DNA of 33,284 nucleotides from Ignavibacteria bacterium (lineage in GTDB: Bacteria; Bacteroidota; Ignavibacteria; UBA10030; SZUA-254). Below the pieces are notes generated by a model that worked only from the letters and a program-made list of their open reading frames with translations, searched no databases and was not told the origin of the DNA. The position numbers and the translations under genes are program-made. Of this stretch, positions 1 to 7,278 are shown piece by piece (the first letter of the stretch is position 1; every line of letters starts with the position of its first letter). Location of the stretch: NCBI GenBank assembly GCA_016178625.1, contig JACOSX010000029.1:1-33284 (forward strand), written 5' to 3'.

Positions 1-1379
1 GGTTCTTGTTCCATTAACGACATGATAAGTCGCTTGGCTGGTTGACTCAGTGGGATGATGTAACTACCTGGAGGGAATTGTTTTGAGGTTGTCGTCTTCG
101 AGAAATAGGTGCTCAATCCATCGACGGAGAATTCTCTTTGTGCCTGCGAAATTTCAACACCTTGTTTGCTGAGAAGGGAGATCATCTTCGCGGCGCGAGA
201 GGGATCTTTTGCCGGGTTAACAATAAATGCCTTCACCGGGCCCGATATGCCTTCCGAAATTGCTTGCTTGAAGAATTGGTAGAAGTCGCGCAAGCGTTTC
301 TCGCGGTTATCGGCGGTTGCCTTCAGTGTCGCAAGGGATGTCGCCGCATGATGCTCAAGTCGGTCCTTCAACGTTAGTATTGTTTCATCCGATCGTTTGA
401 CGCTGACCCCAACCTGACCTGCCTGCTCGTATGTCATCCCGATGGCACCGTTCAACGAGGGCCACGAATCGCCGTAGCCGGGATAGAAAAGGTCGAATGA
501 TTCGCCACTCCAATAACTCCACCCCTGCTTATCAAAAGCTGCCGCATTGGCTCGACCATAGATCTCGCCCCATTCAACTGTGTTCTTGGGAAAATTCTTG
601 TTGATTGGTTTGAATGCCGGAAAGAAAAAATAGGAACTGTTGTAACCCATTTCATGGAAATCGACATGTACCTGGGGCTTCCATTCCTGATAGGCCATGA
701 TGCGAGCTTGACTTTCGCGCTGTGTGAGCCATGCCCAATCCCTGTTCAGGTCAAAGAAGTAATGATTTGTTCTTCCGGAGGGCCAGTCTTCGTTGTGCTC
801 GACGGCATTCTTGTCATCGATCGGTTTGACACCGGAACGCGTTGTTTCATAATTCACATACCGTTCATGTCCATCAGGATTCAACAGTGGATCAATGACA
901 ACGACAAGATTTTTTAGGAGCGTCATCATCTCGGCATCGGTCCGCGAAGCTAACTGATACAAAACACTCAATGCTGCTTCTGGACTGGAGGCTTCATTGC
1001 CATGGACGCCGTATGAAAGCCACGCGATCGCAGGGGAAGATCCGATGATGCGTTCGGCCTCACCGTCTGATGTTGCCCGCGGGTCTGAGAGCTTGTGAAT
1101 ATTCGCCTTGATGTCGTCGAGATGATTCAGATTTTCAGGTGAACTAACGACGACCAGGTAGAGGGTTCTTCCTTCATATGTTTCTCCATAGGGGATTACA
1201 CGGACCCGATCGCTTGCGGCATCTCGTATTGCGAGAATGTATCGCTCGATCCGTGCGTGTGAACTGAACCGATCGCCCAGCTCGTAGCCAAGTATTTGTT
1301 TTGGCGGCGGGATGGACGACGACGTCTGCTGGGCATGTGCAGTCAATAAAAGAACGAATAGGAGAGTAAATGGTTTCAT
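1..1379 (-). CDS. Secreted M14-family zinc carboxypeptidase (partial, 3' end outside window)
   Basis: The reverse frame is open from an ATG at 1379 to the window edge, giving about 459 residues without a stop. Residues 1-16 form a short signal peptide (MKPFTLLFVLLLTAHA). The M14 zinc site is visible as H126-x-x-E129 in YGVHGNEAS, followed by NPDGHERY, DLNRDW and a third-ligand candidate in VDFHEMG. M14 peptidases remove C-terminal residues or cleave cell-wall peptides; export is predicted, so it probably acts in the periplasm or outside the cell. A Shine-Dalgarno (AAGGAAG) lies about five bases before the ATG. The nearest upstream gene ends about 100 bases away on the same strand, so co-transcription is possible. 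The C-terminal part, including the usual catalytic Glu, cannot be judged fully because the gene is cut. The substrate is unknown. Confidence 0.88.
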   Translation of the reverse strand, partial: MKPFTLLFVLLLTAHAQQTSSSIPPPKQILGYELGDRFSSHARIERYILAIRDAASDRVRVIPYGETYEGRTLYLVVVSSPENLNHLDDIKANIHKLSDPRATSDGEAERIIGSSPAIAWLSYGVHGNEASSPEAALSVLYQLASRTDAEMMTLLKNLVVVIDPLLNPDGHERYVNYETTRSGVKPIDDKNAVEHNEDWPSGRTNHYFFDLNRDWAWLTQRESQARIMAYQEWKPQVHVDFHEMGYNSSYFFFPAFKPINKNFPKNTVEWGEIYGRANAAAFDKQGWSYWSGESFDLFYPGYGDSWPSLNGAIGMTYEQAGQVGVSVKRSDETILTLKDRLEHHAATSLATLKATADNREKRLRDFYQFFKQAISEGISGPVKAFIVNPAKDPSRAAKMISLLSKQGVEISQAQREFSVDGLSTYFSKTTTSKQFPPGSYIIPLSQPAKRLIMSLMEQE

Positions 1380-1480
1380 GAAACTTCCTTCTGATGGCGG
1401 TTGTCGTGGTAAAATAATGTTCAATGCTGCAAGGAAATCTGACGAATATGGATCTCAGGCTATGATCATAATGCCGAAGC

Positions 1481-1966
1481 TTATCCCAGCTTATAGCCGA
1501 TCTTTCTCAAGAACTCTTTTCGTGTCCGGATATCGCTTGCAGTCTCAATCCCTTTCGTCTTGATACCGTCGATGACGCCGAGGATTCCTCTCCCTTGGGT
1601 CGATTCGGCGATGATCACTTCAACGGGATTTGCCGTCGCGCAATAGATCGTACATACTTCCGGGACGTTTTTGATCGTGTTCAGTATGTTTATCGGAAAT
1701 CCACTCTCCATGAAAATGATAAAGCAATGTCCGCAAGAAAGGCTCATCGCGTTCTTCGTTGCGATATCGATCAGCTTCTGGTCGTTGCCCACAAAGCGCA
1801 CCAATGCTGGTCCCGACGATTCACTGAAGGCGAGACCAAATTTCATACTTGGATTGGTGGAAACTATAGCTTCATACATGTCTTCGATGGTCTTGATGAA
1901 GTGCGACTGACCCAGGATGAAGTTCATCTCAGCGGGTTTTTCGATTGTGACGGTCTTCAGCTCCAT
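1481..1966 (-). CDS. Adenosine-specific kinase family protein (DUF355/PF04008)
   Basis: This 161-residue soluble protein matches, by recall, the compact family first described from archaeal structures as adenosine-specific kinase. The N-terminus (MELKTVTIEKP, then FILGQSHFIKT) and the central and C-terminal stretches (GHCFIIF, CATANPVEVI, GRGILGVIDG) are characteristic, and the length is normal for the family. Family members bind adenosine or AMP; the physiological role in bacteria is not settled. A strong Shine-Dalgarno (AAAGGAG) sits just before the ATG at 1966 and overlaps the end of the upstream Mut7-C-like gene, which suggests translational coupling. Start choice is supported by that site. 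There is no sign of truncation. Confidence 0.85.
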   Translation of the reverse strand: MELKTVTIEKPAEMNFILGQSHFIKTIEDMYEAIVSTNPSMKFGLAFSESSGPALVRFVGNDQKLIDIATKNAMSLSCGHCFIIFMESGFPINILNTIKNVPEVCTIYCATANPVEVIIAESTQGRGILGVIDGIKTKGIETASDIRTRKEFLRKIGYKLG

Positions 1967-1978
1967 CGTGCGCTCCTT

Positions 1979-2209
1979 TCAAAAATCATATTCTACGTCT
2001 TTCACTTTGTATGATAAAACTTTTTTCAGATGCTTAACCTCCTGGCGAGAAGTTCGACGCGTCAGAACCATCGCATCGGGATGATCGACTTTCCCGCGGA
2101 GATTGTTCAGTGATTCCGAGGGATCATACATGATATCGCATCCTAGAATCCGAAACCAGCGAGCGAGTTTTCCTCTTAACAAAAATATAGAGTCAACAAC
2201 GAACCTCAT
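1979..2209 (-). CDS. Short Mut7-C RNase-like protein (truncated or degenerate)
   Basis: The 76-residue product starts MRFVVDS and continues RGKLARWFRILGCDIMYD, which resembles the N-terminal half of Mut7-C (PF01927) RNase/PIN-like proteins. The family usually runs to about 140-150 residues with a C-terminal CxxC zinc finger; here the protein stops at VEYDF with no cysteines. The expected acidic residue after LTR is replaced (VLTRRTS), and a few extra residues (IFLL) sit near the N-terminus. It may be a degraded copy or a short family form. The ATG at 2209 is preferred over a TTG nine codons earlier, because that TTG overlaps a promoter-like -10 at 2235-2240. It lies 12 bases upstream of the adenosine-specific kinase gene. 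Confidence 0.55.
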   Translation of the reverse strand: MRFVVDSIFLLRGKLARWFRILGCDIMYDPSESLNNLRGKVDHPDAMVLTRRTSRQEVKHLKKVLSYKVKDVEYDF

Positions 2210-2234
2210 CGCTGAATCTCTATCCTGGAAAATC

Positions 2235-2264
2235 AAAGTACGAATATTTCCACTCTAAAATCAA
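2235..2264 (-). promoter_or_regulatory. Candidate promoter for the Mut7-C-like/adenosine-kinase pair
   Basis: On the minus strand TTGATT is followed after 18 bases by TACTTT. The predicted transcription start falls about 15-20 bases before the ATG at 2209. Seen by eye only; there is no experimental support. Confidence 0.4.
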
Positions 2265-2379
2265 GCATTCACCAACGCGCCAAAACGTCTACACATTCGT
2301 CACGGGCGGCAGGAAATGTCCTCTGAATTTCAGTGTTTTTGAGAAGATTTCTAAGATTTTGAACGATTGAAAATTCCCC

Positions 2380-2408
2380 TTGACCTAAGCATGGAAATTT
2401 AGTATCTT
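2380..2408 (+). promoter_or_regulatory. Candidate promoter of the first cold-shock gene
   Basis: TTGACC and TATCTT are separated by exactly 17 bases, giving a predicted transcript start near 2415. This leaves a leader of about 345 bases before the cold-shock gene at 2760. Nothing else in the 2237-2759 gap looks like a protein-coding gene. Confidence 0.5.
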
Positions 2409-2439
2409 GCAATGCCAAATAACAGTACACCGTTTTTGT

Positions 2440-2488
2440 CCCCCAGGGATAATAACTTTCCTGAAAGGGGTGGCGTTGCCACGCTTTT
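2440..2488 (+). promoter_or_regulatory. Two mutually exclusive hairpins in the cold-shock leader (attenuator candidate)
   Basis: Hairpin 1 pairs CCCC-CAGGGA (2440-2449) with TTCCTG-AAA-GGGG (2458-2470). Hairpin 2 pairs AAAGGGGTGGC (2464-2474) with GCCACGCTTTT (2478-2488) around a GTT loop, with one G-G mismatch and one G-U pair, and ends in four Ts. They share bases 2464-2470 and cannot form together. Hairpin 2 resembles a weak intrinsic terminator about 70 bases after the predicted start. The rest of the leader (2489-2759) holds only small hairpins and no recognised RNA family. Confidence 0.4.
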
Positions 2489-2759
2489 ACGTTGTAGCTG
2501 CAGATGTAATCCCCGTGTTTGGTTCAGCTTCCATTGACCGTTCCACGAGGTGCGTCATCGCAAGCATAAGCGTCACTGTTTGATGATCAAAACGGCGAGG
2601 GTAGAAAATCGTGCAGATGGTCACCACATCCACAGTGGAGTTGATGCGTAAAAAGCCAAAAAGATCTGGCCTAGCTGGAGAGAATGCTTCGGTATTATTC
2701 TTCAGCGGAGCGGAGCCTCGGGTACATTTTTATCAACTTTTTTTGAAAGGATACACTCC

Positions 2760-2960
2760 ATGGAGCAGGGCACTGTGAAATGGTTCAACGGAGCCAAGGG
2801 TTACGGCTTCATTTCACGCCAGAACGGCGAAGATGTGTTCGTCCATTTCAAGGCAATTGTCGGCGATGGCTACAAGACCTTGAACGAGGGCGACAAAGTC
2901 CAGTTCGACGTTGAAAAAGGACCGAAGGGGTTGCAAGCAGCAAACGTGCAGAAGATTTAA
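2760..2960 (+). CDS. Cold-shock protein (CspA family), copy 1
   Basis: A 66-residue single cold-shock domain protein. It carries the two RNA-binding motifs, RNP1 as KGYGFI (about residues 14-19) and RNP2 as DVFVHF (about 25-30), and the family opening GTVKWFN. Such proteins bind single-stranded RNA or DNA and act as RNA chaperones in the cytoplasm, often during cold or growth transitions. The ATG at 2760 follows GAAAGGA at a normal spacing. It has its own promoter candidate, a long structured leader and its own terminator, so it is probably monocistronic and controlled at RNA level. Length is typical. Confidence 0.95.
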   Translation: MEQGTVKWFNGAKGYGFISRQNGEDVFVHFKAIVGDGYKTLNEGDKVQFDVEKGPKGLQAANVQKI

Positions 2961-2980
2961 TTCTGCAACTCGACATATTG

Positions 2981-3018
2981 AACCCCAGCCGGTTCGTTAC
3001 GCTGGCTGGGGTTTTTTT
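2981..3018 (+). terminator. Intrinsic terminator after cold-shock copy 1
   Basis: A perfect 10-bp stem (AACCCCAGCC paired with GGCTGGGGTT) is followed by a T run. It lies 20 bases after the stop codon, before the second cold-shock gene. Confidence 0.9.
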
Positions 3019-3048
3019 AATCATCTTCATTAACAGGAGAAGGGGCAT

Positions 3049-3252
3049 ATGACTCAAGGAACAGTGAAATTTTATAATCCGGTGAAGGGCTTTGGATTTA
3101 TTACCACAGAGAAAGGGGAGGAGATCTTTTTCCATAAGAGCAATGTGAAGAACACTGGATTTCGAGACGTCTTGGTTCAAGGCGACAATGTACAGTTCGA
3201 AGAAAAAGTGGAACAGAAAGGTAAGCGCGCATACAACATTAGCCGCGTGTAA
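3049..3252 (+). CDS. Cold-shock protein (CspA family), copy 2
   Basis: A 67-residue cold-shock domain protein, clearly different in sequence from copy 1. RNP1 reads KGFGFI and RNP2 reads EIFFHKS; the aromatic residues expected to stack on nucleic acid are kept, with FYN in place of WFN near the N-terminus. A strong Shine-Dalgarno (AGGAGAAGGGG) precedes the ATG. It begins only about 30 bases after the terminator of copy 1, so its expression depends either on read-through or on a promoter inside copy 1. The divergence between the copies suggests separate roles and not a recent duplication. Confidence 0.94.
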   Translation: MTQGTVKFYNPVKGFGFITTEKGEEIFFHKSNVKNTGFRDVLVQGDNVQFEEKVEQKGKRAYNISRV

Positions 3253-3278
3253 GCTTTCCTTATACTAAAGATACATCA

Positions 3279-3314
3279 AGCAGCCCCGTCAGTTGGCGGG
3301 GCTGCTGTGTTTTT
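3279..3314 (+). terminator. Intrinsic terminator after cold-shock copy 2
   Basis: A 10-bp stem (AGCAGCCCCG paired with CGGGGCTGCT) is followed by TGTGTTTTT. It ends the cold-shock unit before the convergent response-regulator gene. Confidence 0.88.
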
Positions 3315-3418
3315 CTGCGTGCCCCACTCATGGAAAAGGTAAATAACCGCATATGTAACCAAACGTGGGTGAATGAGATTTCCTGCATGTCATTGTTTTT
3401 GACATCGGAATCCTTCGT

Positions 3419-4255
3419 TTATCCGGAGAGCACTTTTTTGATGGTATTAAGTAAATCTGGACGCATAAAAGGTTTACCGATGAAATCATCAGCGCCGAAT
3501 TCTTTGCATTCAACGGCGAGCTTGAGTTCTGAATATGCAGTCAGCATTATTACCTTAATGGAAGGTGCATTCTCCTTGATGAACATCAATACTCCAAAAC
3601 CGGAAACATTTGGCATCACGATATCAAGTAAGACAAGATCGAAACTCTGATTCCGAACGAGCTCAATCGCCTCTTGTCCATCAGACGCAGTGATCACAAC
3701 ATATCCTTCTCTACCAAGCATATCGCTCAGAAGAATTCTGAAAGCCTCATCATCGTCGACAACAAGAATACGAGAATGCTCAGGACTCTTATTTTTGCTG
3801 ATGGTATCATTCGTCGAAGCCTCCCTTGCCTGCGTTTCTTTTGTTGACGGTTCCATGGGCACATCAGAAGGAGAAAAACCCCCTCCTTGGTCCACAGGAG
3901 TTGTAAGATGATGAATCATAGCGACCAGTTCGTTCATCGGGCGACCCTTACTTAAAAAAGCGCTGTTCTTGAGCGAGCTCAATAGTCCAAACGTGTGCTC
4001 ATCGCCGTAGGCAGAAACGAAGAGGTAAGGAATACTCTGAAATCTTGGAATTTCCCTTGCTACAGAACAAAATTTTATACCGTCCATTCCGTGCATATGC
4101 AAATCCGAGATAACGATATCGATCTTTTCTTTTCTAAGTTTCTCTATCCCTTCCTCACCGTTCTCAGCTAGAACTACGGTAAAGCCTTCATCGACGAGAT
4201 AATCTTTGACAAGTAATCTGAATGATACCTCGTCGTCGACAATAAGAACATTCAT
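3419..4255 (-). CDS. Tandem two-receiver (REC-REC) response regulator without output domain
   Basis: The 278-residue protein contains two CheY-like receiver domains joined by a polar linker (about residues 120-160). REC1 (1-118) has acidic pair D7/D8, phospho-acceptor D51 in ISDLHMHG, S81 in the switch position and K103. REC2 (162-278) has D167-D169, phospho-acceptor D211 in LLDIVMP, T239 and K261. Both domains keep the residues needed for phosphorylation. There is no DNA-binding or enzymatic domain, so signalling by protein contact or a phosphorelay role is likely. It lies 227 bases beyond the end of the kinase gene on the same strand, behind its own promoter candidate. Whether that kinase is its partner is unknown. 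Confidence 0.9.
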   Translation of the reverse strand: MNVLIVDDEVSFRLLVKDYLVDEGFTVVLAENGEEGIEKLRKEKIDIVISDLHMHGMDGIKFCSVAREIPRFQSIPYLFVSAYGDEHTFGLLSSLKNSAFLSKGRPMNELVAMIHHLTTPVDQGGGFSPSDVPMEPSTKETQAREASTNDTISKNKSPEHSRILVVDDDEAFRILLSDMLGREGYVVITASDGQEAIELVRNQSFDLVLLDIVMPNVSGFGVLMFIKENAPSIKVIMLTAYSELKLAVECKEFGADDFIGKPFMRPDLLNTIKKVLSG

Positions 4256-4306
4256 CGTTTCACCATGTATTCAATATAGAAAGATCTCCTTCGTTGATCT
4301 TGTCAG

Positions 4307-4335
4307 AATGTACAAAGGAAAGCGTAAAATTACAA
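4307..4335 (-). promoter_or_regulatory. Candidate promoter of the REC-REC regulator
   Basis: On the minus strand TTGTAA and TACATT are 17 bases apart, upstream of the ATG at 4255. The rest of the 4256-4482 gap shows only a small CGAAG/CTTCG hairpin after the kinase gene and no gene. Confidence 0.3.
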
Positions 4336-4482
4336 TATATAGAAACTTGAATTGATAAATACTTTCAGGGGGAAATCATCTTGAACGGATTAAGAGAAAG
4401 GAGGGTGGGGTCAGATCACCAAACGAGGAGAGTTGCACAAGGTCATTCTTCAATAGCGAAGTTATGCTTCGAGAGAAGACTG

Positions 4483-5790
4483 TCAACAAAAGAGGATCGT
4501 GAAACGCGTCGGCTGTAGTGGAGTGCTTTCGAGTGAGAACTCAAATTTGTGTTGGCTGAGGATTTCCTGGATAAGGGTGAGCCCGATGCCCTGTCCGTTC
4601 TCCTTGGTGCTGAAGAACGGAGTAAAAAGATGCCGTCTGGTCTCTTCATTGATGCCGCAGCCGGTGTCCTCAATTGATACAAAATTCTTCCGATTTAACT
4701 TCCCAAGCCGTATTGTAATTGCCCCGTCAATATCGATCGCTTCCATAGCATTTTTGAAGACATTCAGGAAAACTTGTTCCATCTGTTGCTCGTCCATCTG
4801 GACGGGCTCCATCTCAGTCTGTACATCCCAGACCACCCGGATCATTCTGCGCGTCAACTCTGTGCTGAGCAGAGAGACCAAATTCTGCAGGAGTGTTCGT
4901 GCATCGGTAAATTGTCGCCGCGGCAGCGGCAACTTGACAATATCAGCAAAGCTCTTCATGAACGAATTCAAATGTTCAGTGCGTACAATCGCGACCGTGA
5001 GAGCAGTTTCAAAATCAACTCTGTCTTCCGTCCGTATTTGATCCTTGTAGTGTAAACAAGAGTGAAGGAGAGAATTTGCCGCCCCGAGAGAATTGTTCAC
5101 TTCATGTGATAGCATGCGAATCAGTTTTTCATAAGCAGCCCGTTCGGTCTGGCGGAGCTCTTCCGTCAGTTCTTCGATTATATAGAATGTTCGCGGATGC
5201 CCTTGGTCTAGAAAGTGGGATTTGTAACACCTGAGCTTCCGGATGCCACGCAGAGGAATGATGATAGAATGTCCTATGGCGAGCTCATCCATCGTTTTGG
5301 TGAATGGAGGTGCCAGATCCCCTAATCTTTTTCCCTTTAACTCGTTAAGGGGATGCTGCAGGACCGACTCAGCGGCTGGGTTCGCAAACGATACTTTCTC
5401 ATCGTAATCGAGCGTGACGATGGCAGAGGGTGAAACGCTGAGGATCTTTTCAAGAAAGTAATGTTGTTCCTGCATCCGAACACGTTCAGCTCGTAAATGA
5501 TCGACCATCCGGTTGTAGATACCGATGAGCGTATCCATTTCCGGCTGTCCGAGTTCCCGGAGGCGCGTTGTGAAATCGCCATCTCTCATAAACTCGACAC
5601 CCGAGGTGATCAGCTCTAGTGGTTGAAAGAGCCCCTGAAATATTTTGAGCGCCATGATAAATGAGAGGAGAAAGAACACTTCGACGGCAAGTAGCCAGAT
5701 GCGGTGGTCCCACAGGAGATAGATAACAACCGCAGCGAATATAAGATGGATAAAAAGCAGGTAAGCGACAAACTTCCGGCGGAGACTCAC
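4483..5790 (-). CDS. Membrane sensor histidine kinase (HAMP-PAS-HisKA-HATPase)
   Basis: The gene starts at a GTG (5790-5788) overlapping the TGA of the upstream regulator (GTGA); the frame is open further upstream, but that stretch lies inside the regulator gene. The product is 435 residues. Two membrane helices (about 8-25 and 30-48) have almost no periplasmic loop between them, so sensing is probably in the membrane or cytoplasm. A HAMP region (50-105) and a PAS domain (about 112-205) follow. The phospho-histidine is H229 in MLSHEVNNSL. The ATP-binding part shows N347, D375-x-G377 and the GQGIGL lid. It should phosphorylate the sigma-54-type regulator encoded just before it. Confidence 0.93.
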   Translation of the reverse strand: MSLRRKFVAYLLFIHLIFAAVVIYLLWDHRIWLLAVEVFFLLSFIMALKIFQGLFQPLELITSGVEFMRDGDFTTRLRELGQPEMDTLIGIYNRMVDHLRAERVRMQEQHYFLEKILSVSPSAIVTLDYDEKVSFANPAAESVLQHPLNELKGKRLGDLAPPFTKTMDELAIGHSIIIPLRGIRKLRCYKSHFLDQGHPRTFYIIEELTEELRQTERAAYEKLIRMLSHEVNNSLGAANSLLHSCLHYKDQIRTEDRVDFETALTVAIVRTEHLNSFMKSFADIVKLPLPRRQFTDARTLLQNLVSLLSTELTRRMIRVVWDVQTEMEPVQMDEQQMEQVFLNVFKNAMEAIDIDGAITIRLGKLNRKNFVSIEDTGCGINEETRRHLFTPFFSTKENGQGIGLTLIQEILSQHKFEFSLESTPLQPTRFTILFC

Positions 5791-7166
5791 GGTGAGATTC
5801 CGAACTTCTCCAGTCGGCGATATAATGCTGCACGACTCAAGCCCAACGCCTCGGCGACCTTGCTGATATTCCCGCCGAACTGCTGCATACACTGCGTGAT
5901 CATGGCTCGTTCGATCTCCTCGAGCGTCATGCTTCCGGCAGTAGGAAGCGAATTCTTCACAAGGTCGTTGGAGTCCATCGTCAGTGGCATGCTGAAGTCG
6001 TCGATCTCAAGGATGTCCTTCGGTGTCATCAGCACAGCGCGTTCGATAGCTTGTTTGAGTTGACGGATATTGCCGTGCCAGGGAAGATGCTGCAGCCACT
6101 TCATGGCGCTCTCACTAATCGTGAAGTTGTTTCGTCGATAGATATTGGCGATGTTCAAAAGAAAGTGATTTGCGAGGGGTGGTATGTCGTCGCGACGCTC
6201 TCGGAGCGGCGGCACATGGAGGGCAATAAGGTTGAGCCGATAGAGCAGGTCCTCACGGAATTCCCCTGCCTCGATCATCTCTGGCAGGTTTGCGTTCGTA
6301 GCGGAGATGACTCGGACGTCAACGGTCCGAGTTTCGCTAGAGCCGAGAACTTCGTATGTGCGATCCTGCAGGACGCGCAGGAGCTTCACCTGACATGCCG
6401 CATCGAGATCACCGATCTCGTCGAGGAAGATAGTACCCCCGTGTGCTATTTCGAAGCGACCCTTACGATCCTGCCGCGCATCGGTAAAGGCGCCTTTGAC
6501 GTGACCGAACATTTCACTCTCGAATAACGTTTGTGAAATTCCCCCCAAGTTCACTTTGACGAACGGTTTGTCCTTCCGGTAACTATTCTTATGGATTGCC
6601 TCCGCGATGAGTTCTTTCCCCGTGCCACTCTCGCCCGTTATGAGAACAGAAGCGTCGGTTGTGCTTACCCTGCTGATGGTTTGCAGGATGTTCAACAATT
6701 TCGGATTTCGACCAACGATGCTTTGGAAGTCGTACTGTTTATCCAGTTCTTCGCGAGATGGAGATGTCGGTCGTCCGTTCGTGGAGGCGGCAACGAGGCT
6801 GAGCGTCGTACGGATCGATTGGAGCAATTGTTCATTCGTCCATGGTTTCGTAATGAAATCGTGTGCACCGGCTTTGACGCCCTTCACTGCCAGGGAGATC
6901 GACCCCCACGCAGTCATCAGAATCACAGGAAGGTTGGGTTGCAGCGACTTGATCTGTTGAAGGAGTGAAAGACCCTCCTCACCCGTCGTTTGGCGGGAGA
7001 AGTTCATGTCCTGTAAGACAAGTTCAATAGAGTTGCTCTTTAGTTCGTCAAGTGCTTGAGCCGGCGATGTTGCGGTACGCGATTGGTACCCCGCCTGCTT
7101 CAGTAAGAGTGCAAGTGAGGTGATAATGGAAGCATCGTCATCAACGATGAGGATTGTGGTGCTCAT
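5787..7166 (-). CDS. NtrC-family sigma-54-dependent response regulator
   Basis: The 459-residue product has the standard order: receiver (about 1-120), AAA+ activator domain (about 147-375) and a Fis-type helix-turn-helix at the C-terminus (SKVAEALGLSRAALYRRL). The receiver phospho-site is D53 in LQDMNF, with T85 and K107. Walker A is GESGTGKE (178-185) and Walker B is GGTIFLDE (243-250). The sigma-54 contact loop reads GAFTDA (225-230) instead of GAFTGA. ATG at 7166 is chosen because the receiver starts immediately (MSTTILIVDDD); a longer reading adds 13 unrelated residues. It overlaps the kinase start by four bases. It probably activates sigma-54 promoters, perhaps that of the ABC export operon at 12.6 kb. 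Confidence 0.93.
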   Translation of the reverse strand: MSTTILIVDDDASIITSLALLLKQAGYQSRTATSPAQALDELKSNSIELVLQDMNFSRQTTGEEGLSLLQQIKSLQPNLPVILMTAWGSISLAVKGVKAGAHDFITKPWTNEQLLQSIRTTLSLVAASTNGRPTSPSREELDKQYDFQSIVGRNPKLLNILQTISRVSTTDASVLITGESGTGKELIAEAIHKNSYRKDKPFVKVNLGGISQTLFESEMFGHVKGAFTDARQDRKGRFEIAHGGTIFLDEIGDLDAACQVKLLRVLQDRTYEVLGSSETRTVDVRVISATNANLPEMIEAGEFREDLLYRLNLIALHVPPLRERRDDIPPLANHFLLNIANIYRRNNFTISESAMKWLQHLPWHGNIRQLKQAIERAVLMTPKDILEIDDFSMPLTMDSNDLVKNSLPTAGSMTLEEIERAMITQCMQQFGGNISKVAEALGLSRAALYRRLEKFGISP

Positions 7167-7184
7167 AAGCTTATCCAAATTAGC

Positions 7185-7198
7185 TGATCCATGGATCA
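7185..7198. promoter_or_regulatory. 14-bp perfect palindrome between the divergent regulator and CPBP genes
   Basis: TGATCCATGGATCA is its own reverse complement. It lies 19 bases before the regulator ATG (7166) and about 80 bases before the CPBP gene start. It could be an operator for either gene; chance cannot be excluded. Confidence 0.3.
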
Positions 7199-7278
7199 AA
7201 TGCAATACTAACGATTCCTGACTGAAACCTTGTAGGCTATTATCGTGTCTAAGATAGCAAAAGAAAAATCAAGTCTAG

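Noticed and set aside
1595-2014. 139-codon plus-strand frame opposite the adenosine-specific kinase
   Set aside because: Antisense shadow; the minus strand encodes a recognised family with a strong ribosome site.
2415-2759. tmRNA, 6S RNA, RNase P RNA or SRP RNA
   Set aside because: None of the conserved cores of these RNAs could be found by eye; treated as an mRNA leader or unknown small RNA.
5791-5892. 34-residue N-terminal extension of the histidine kinase
   Set aside because: It lies inside the regulator coding region; the GTGA overlap gives a normal kinase start.
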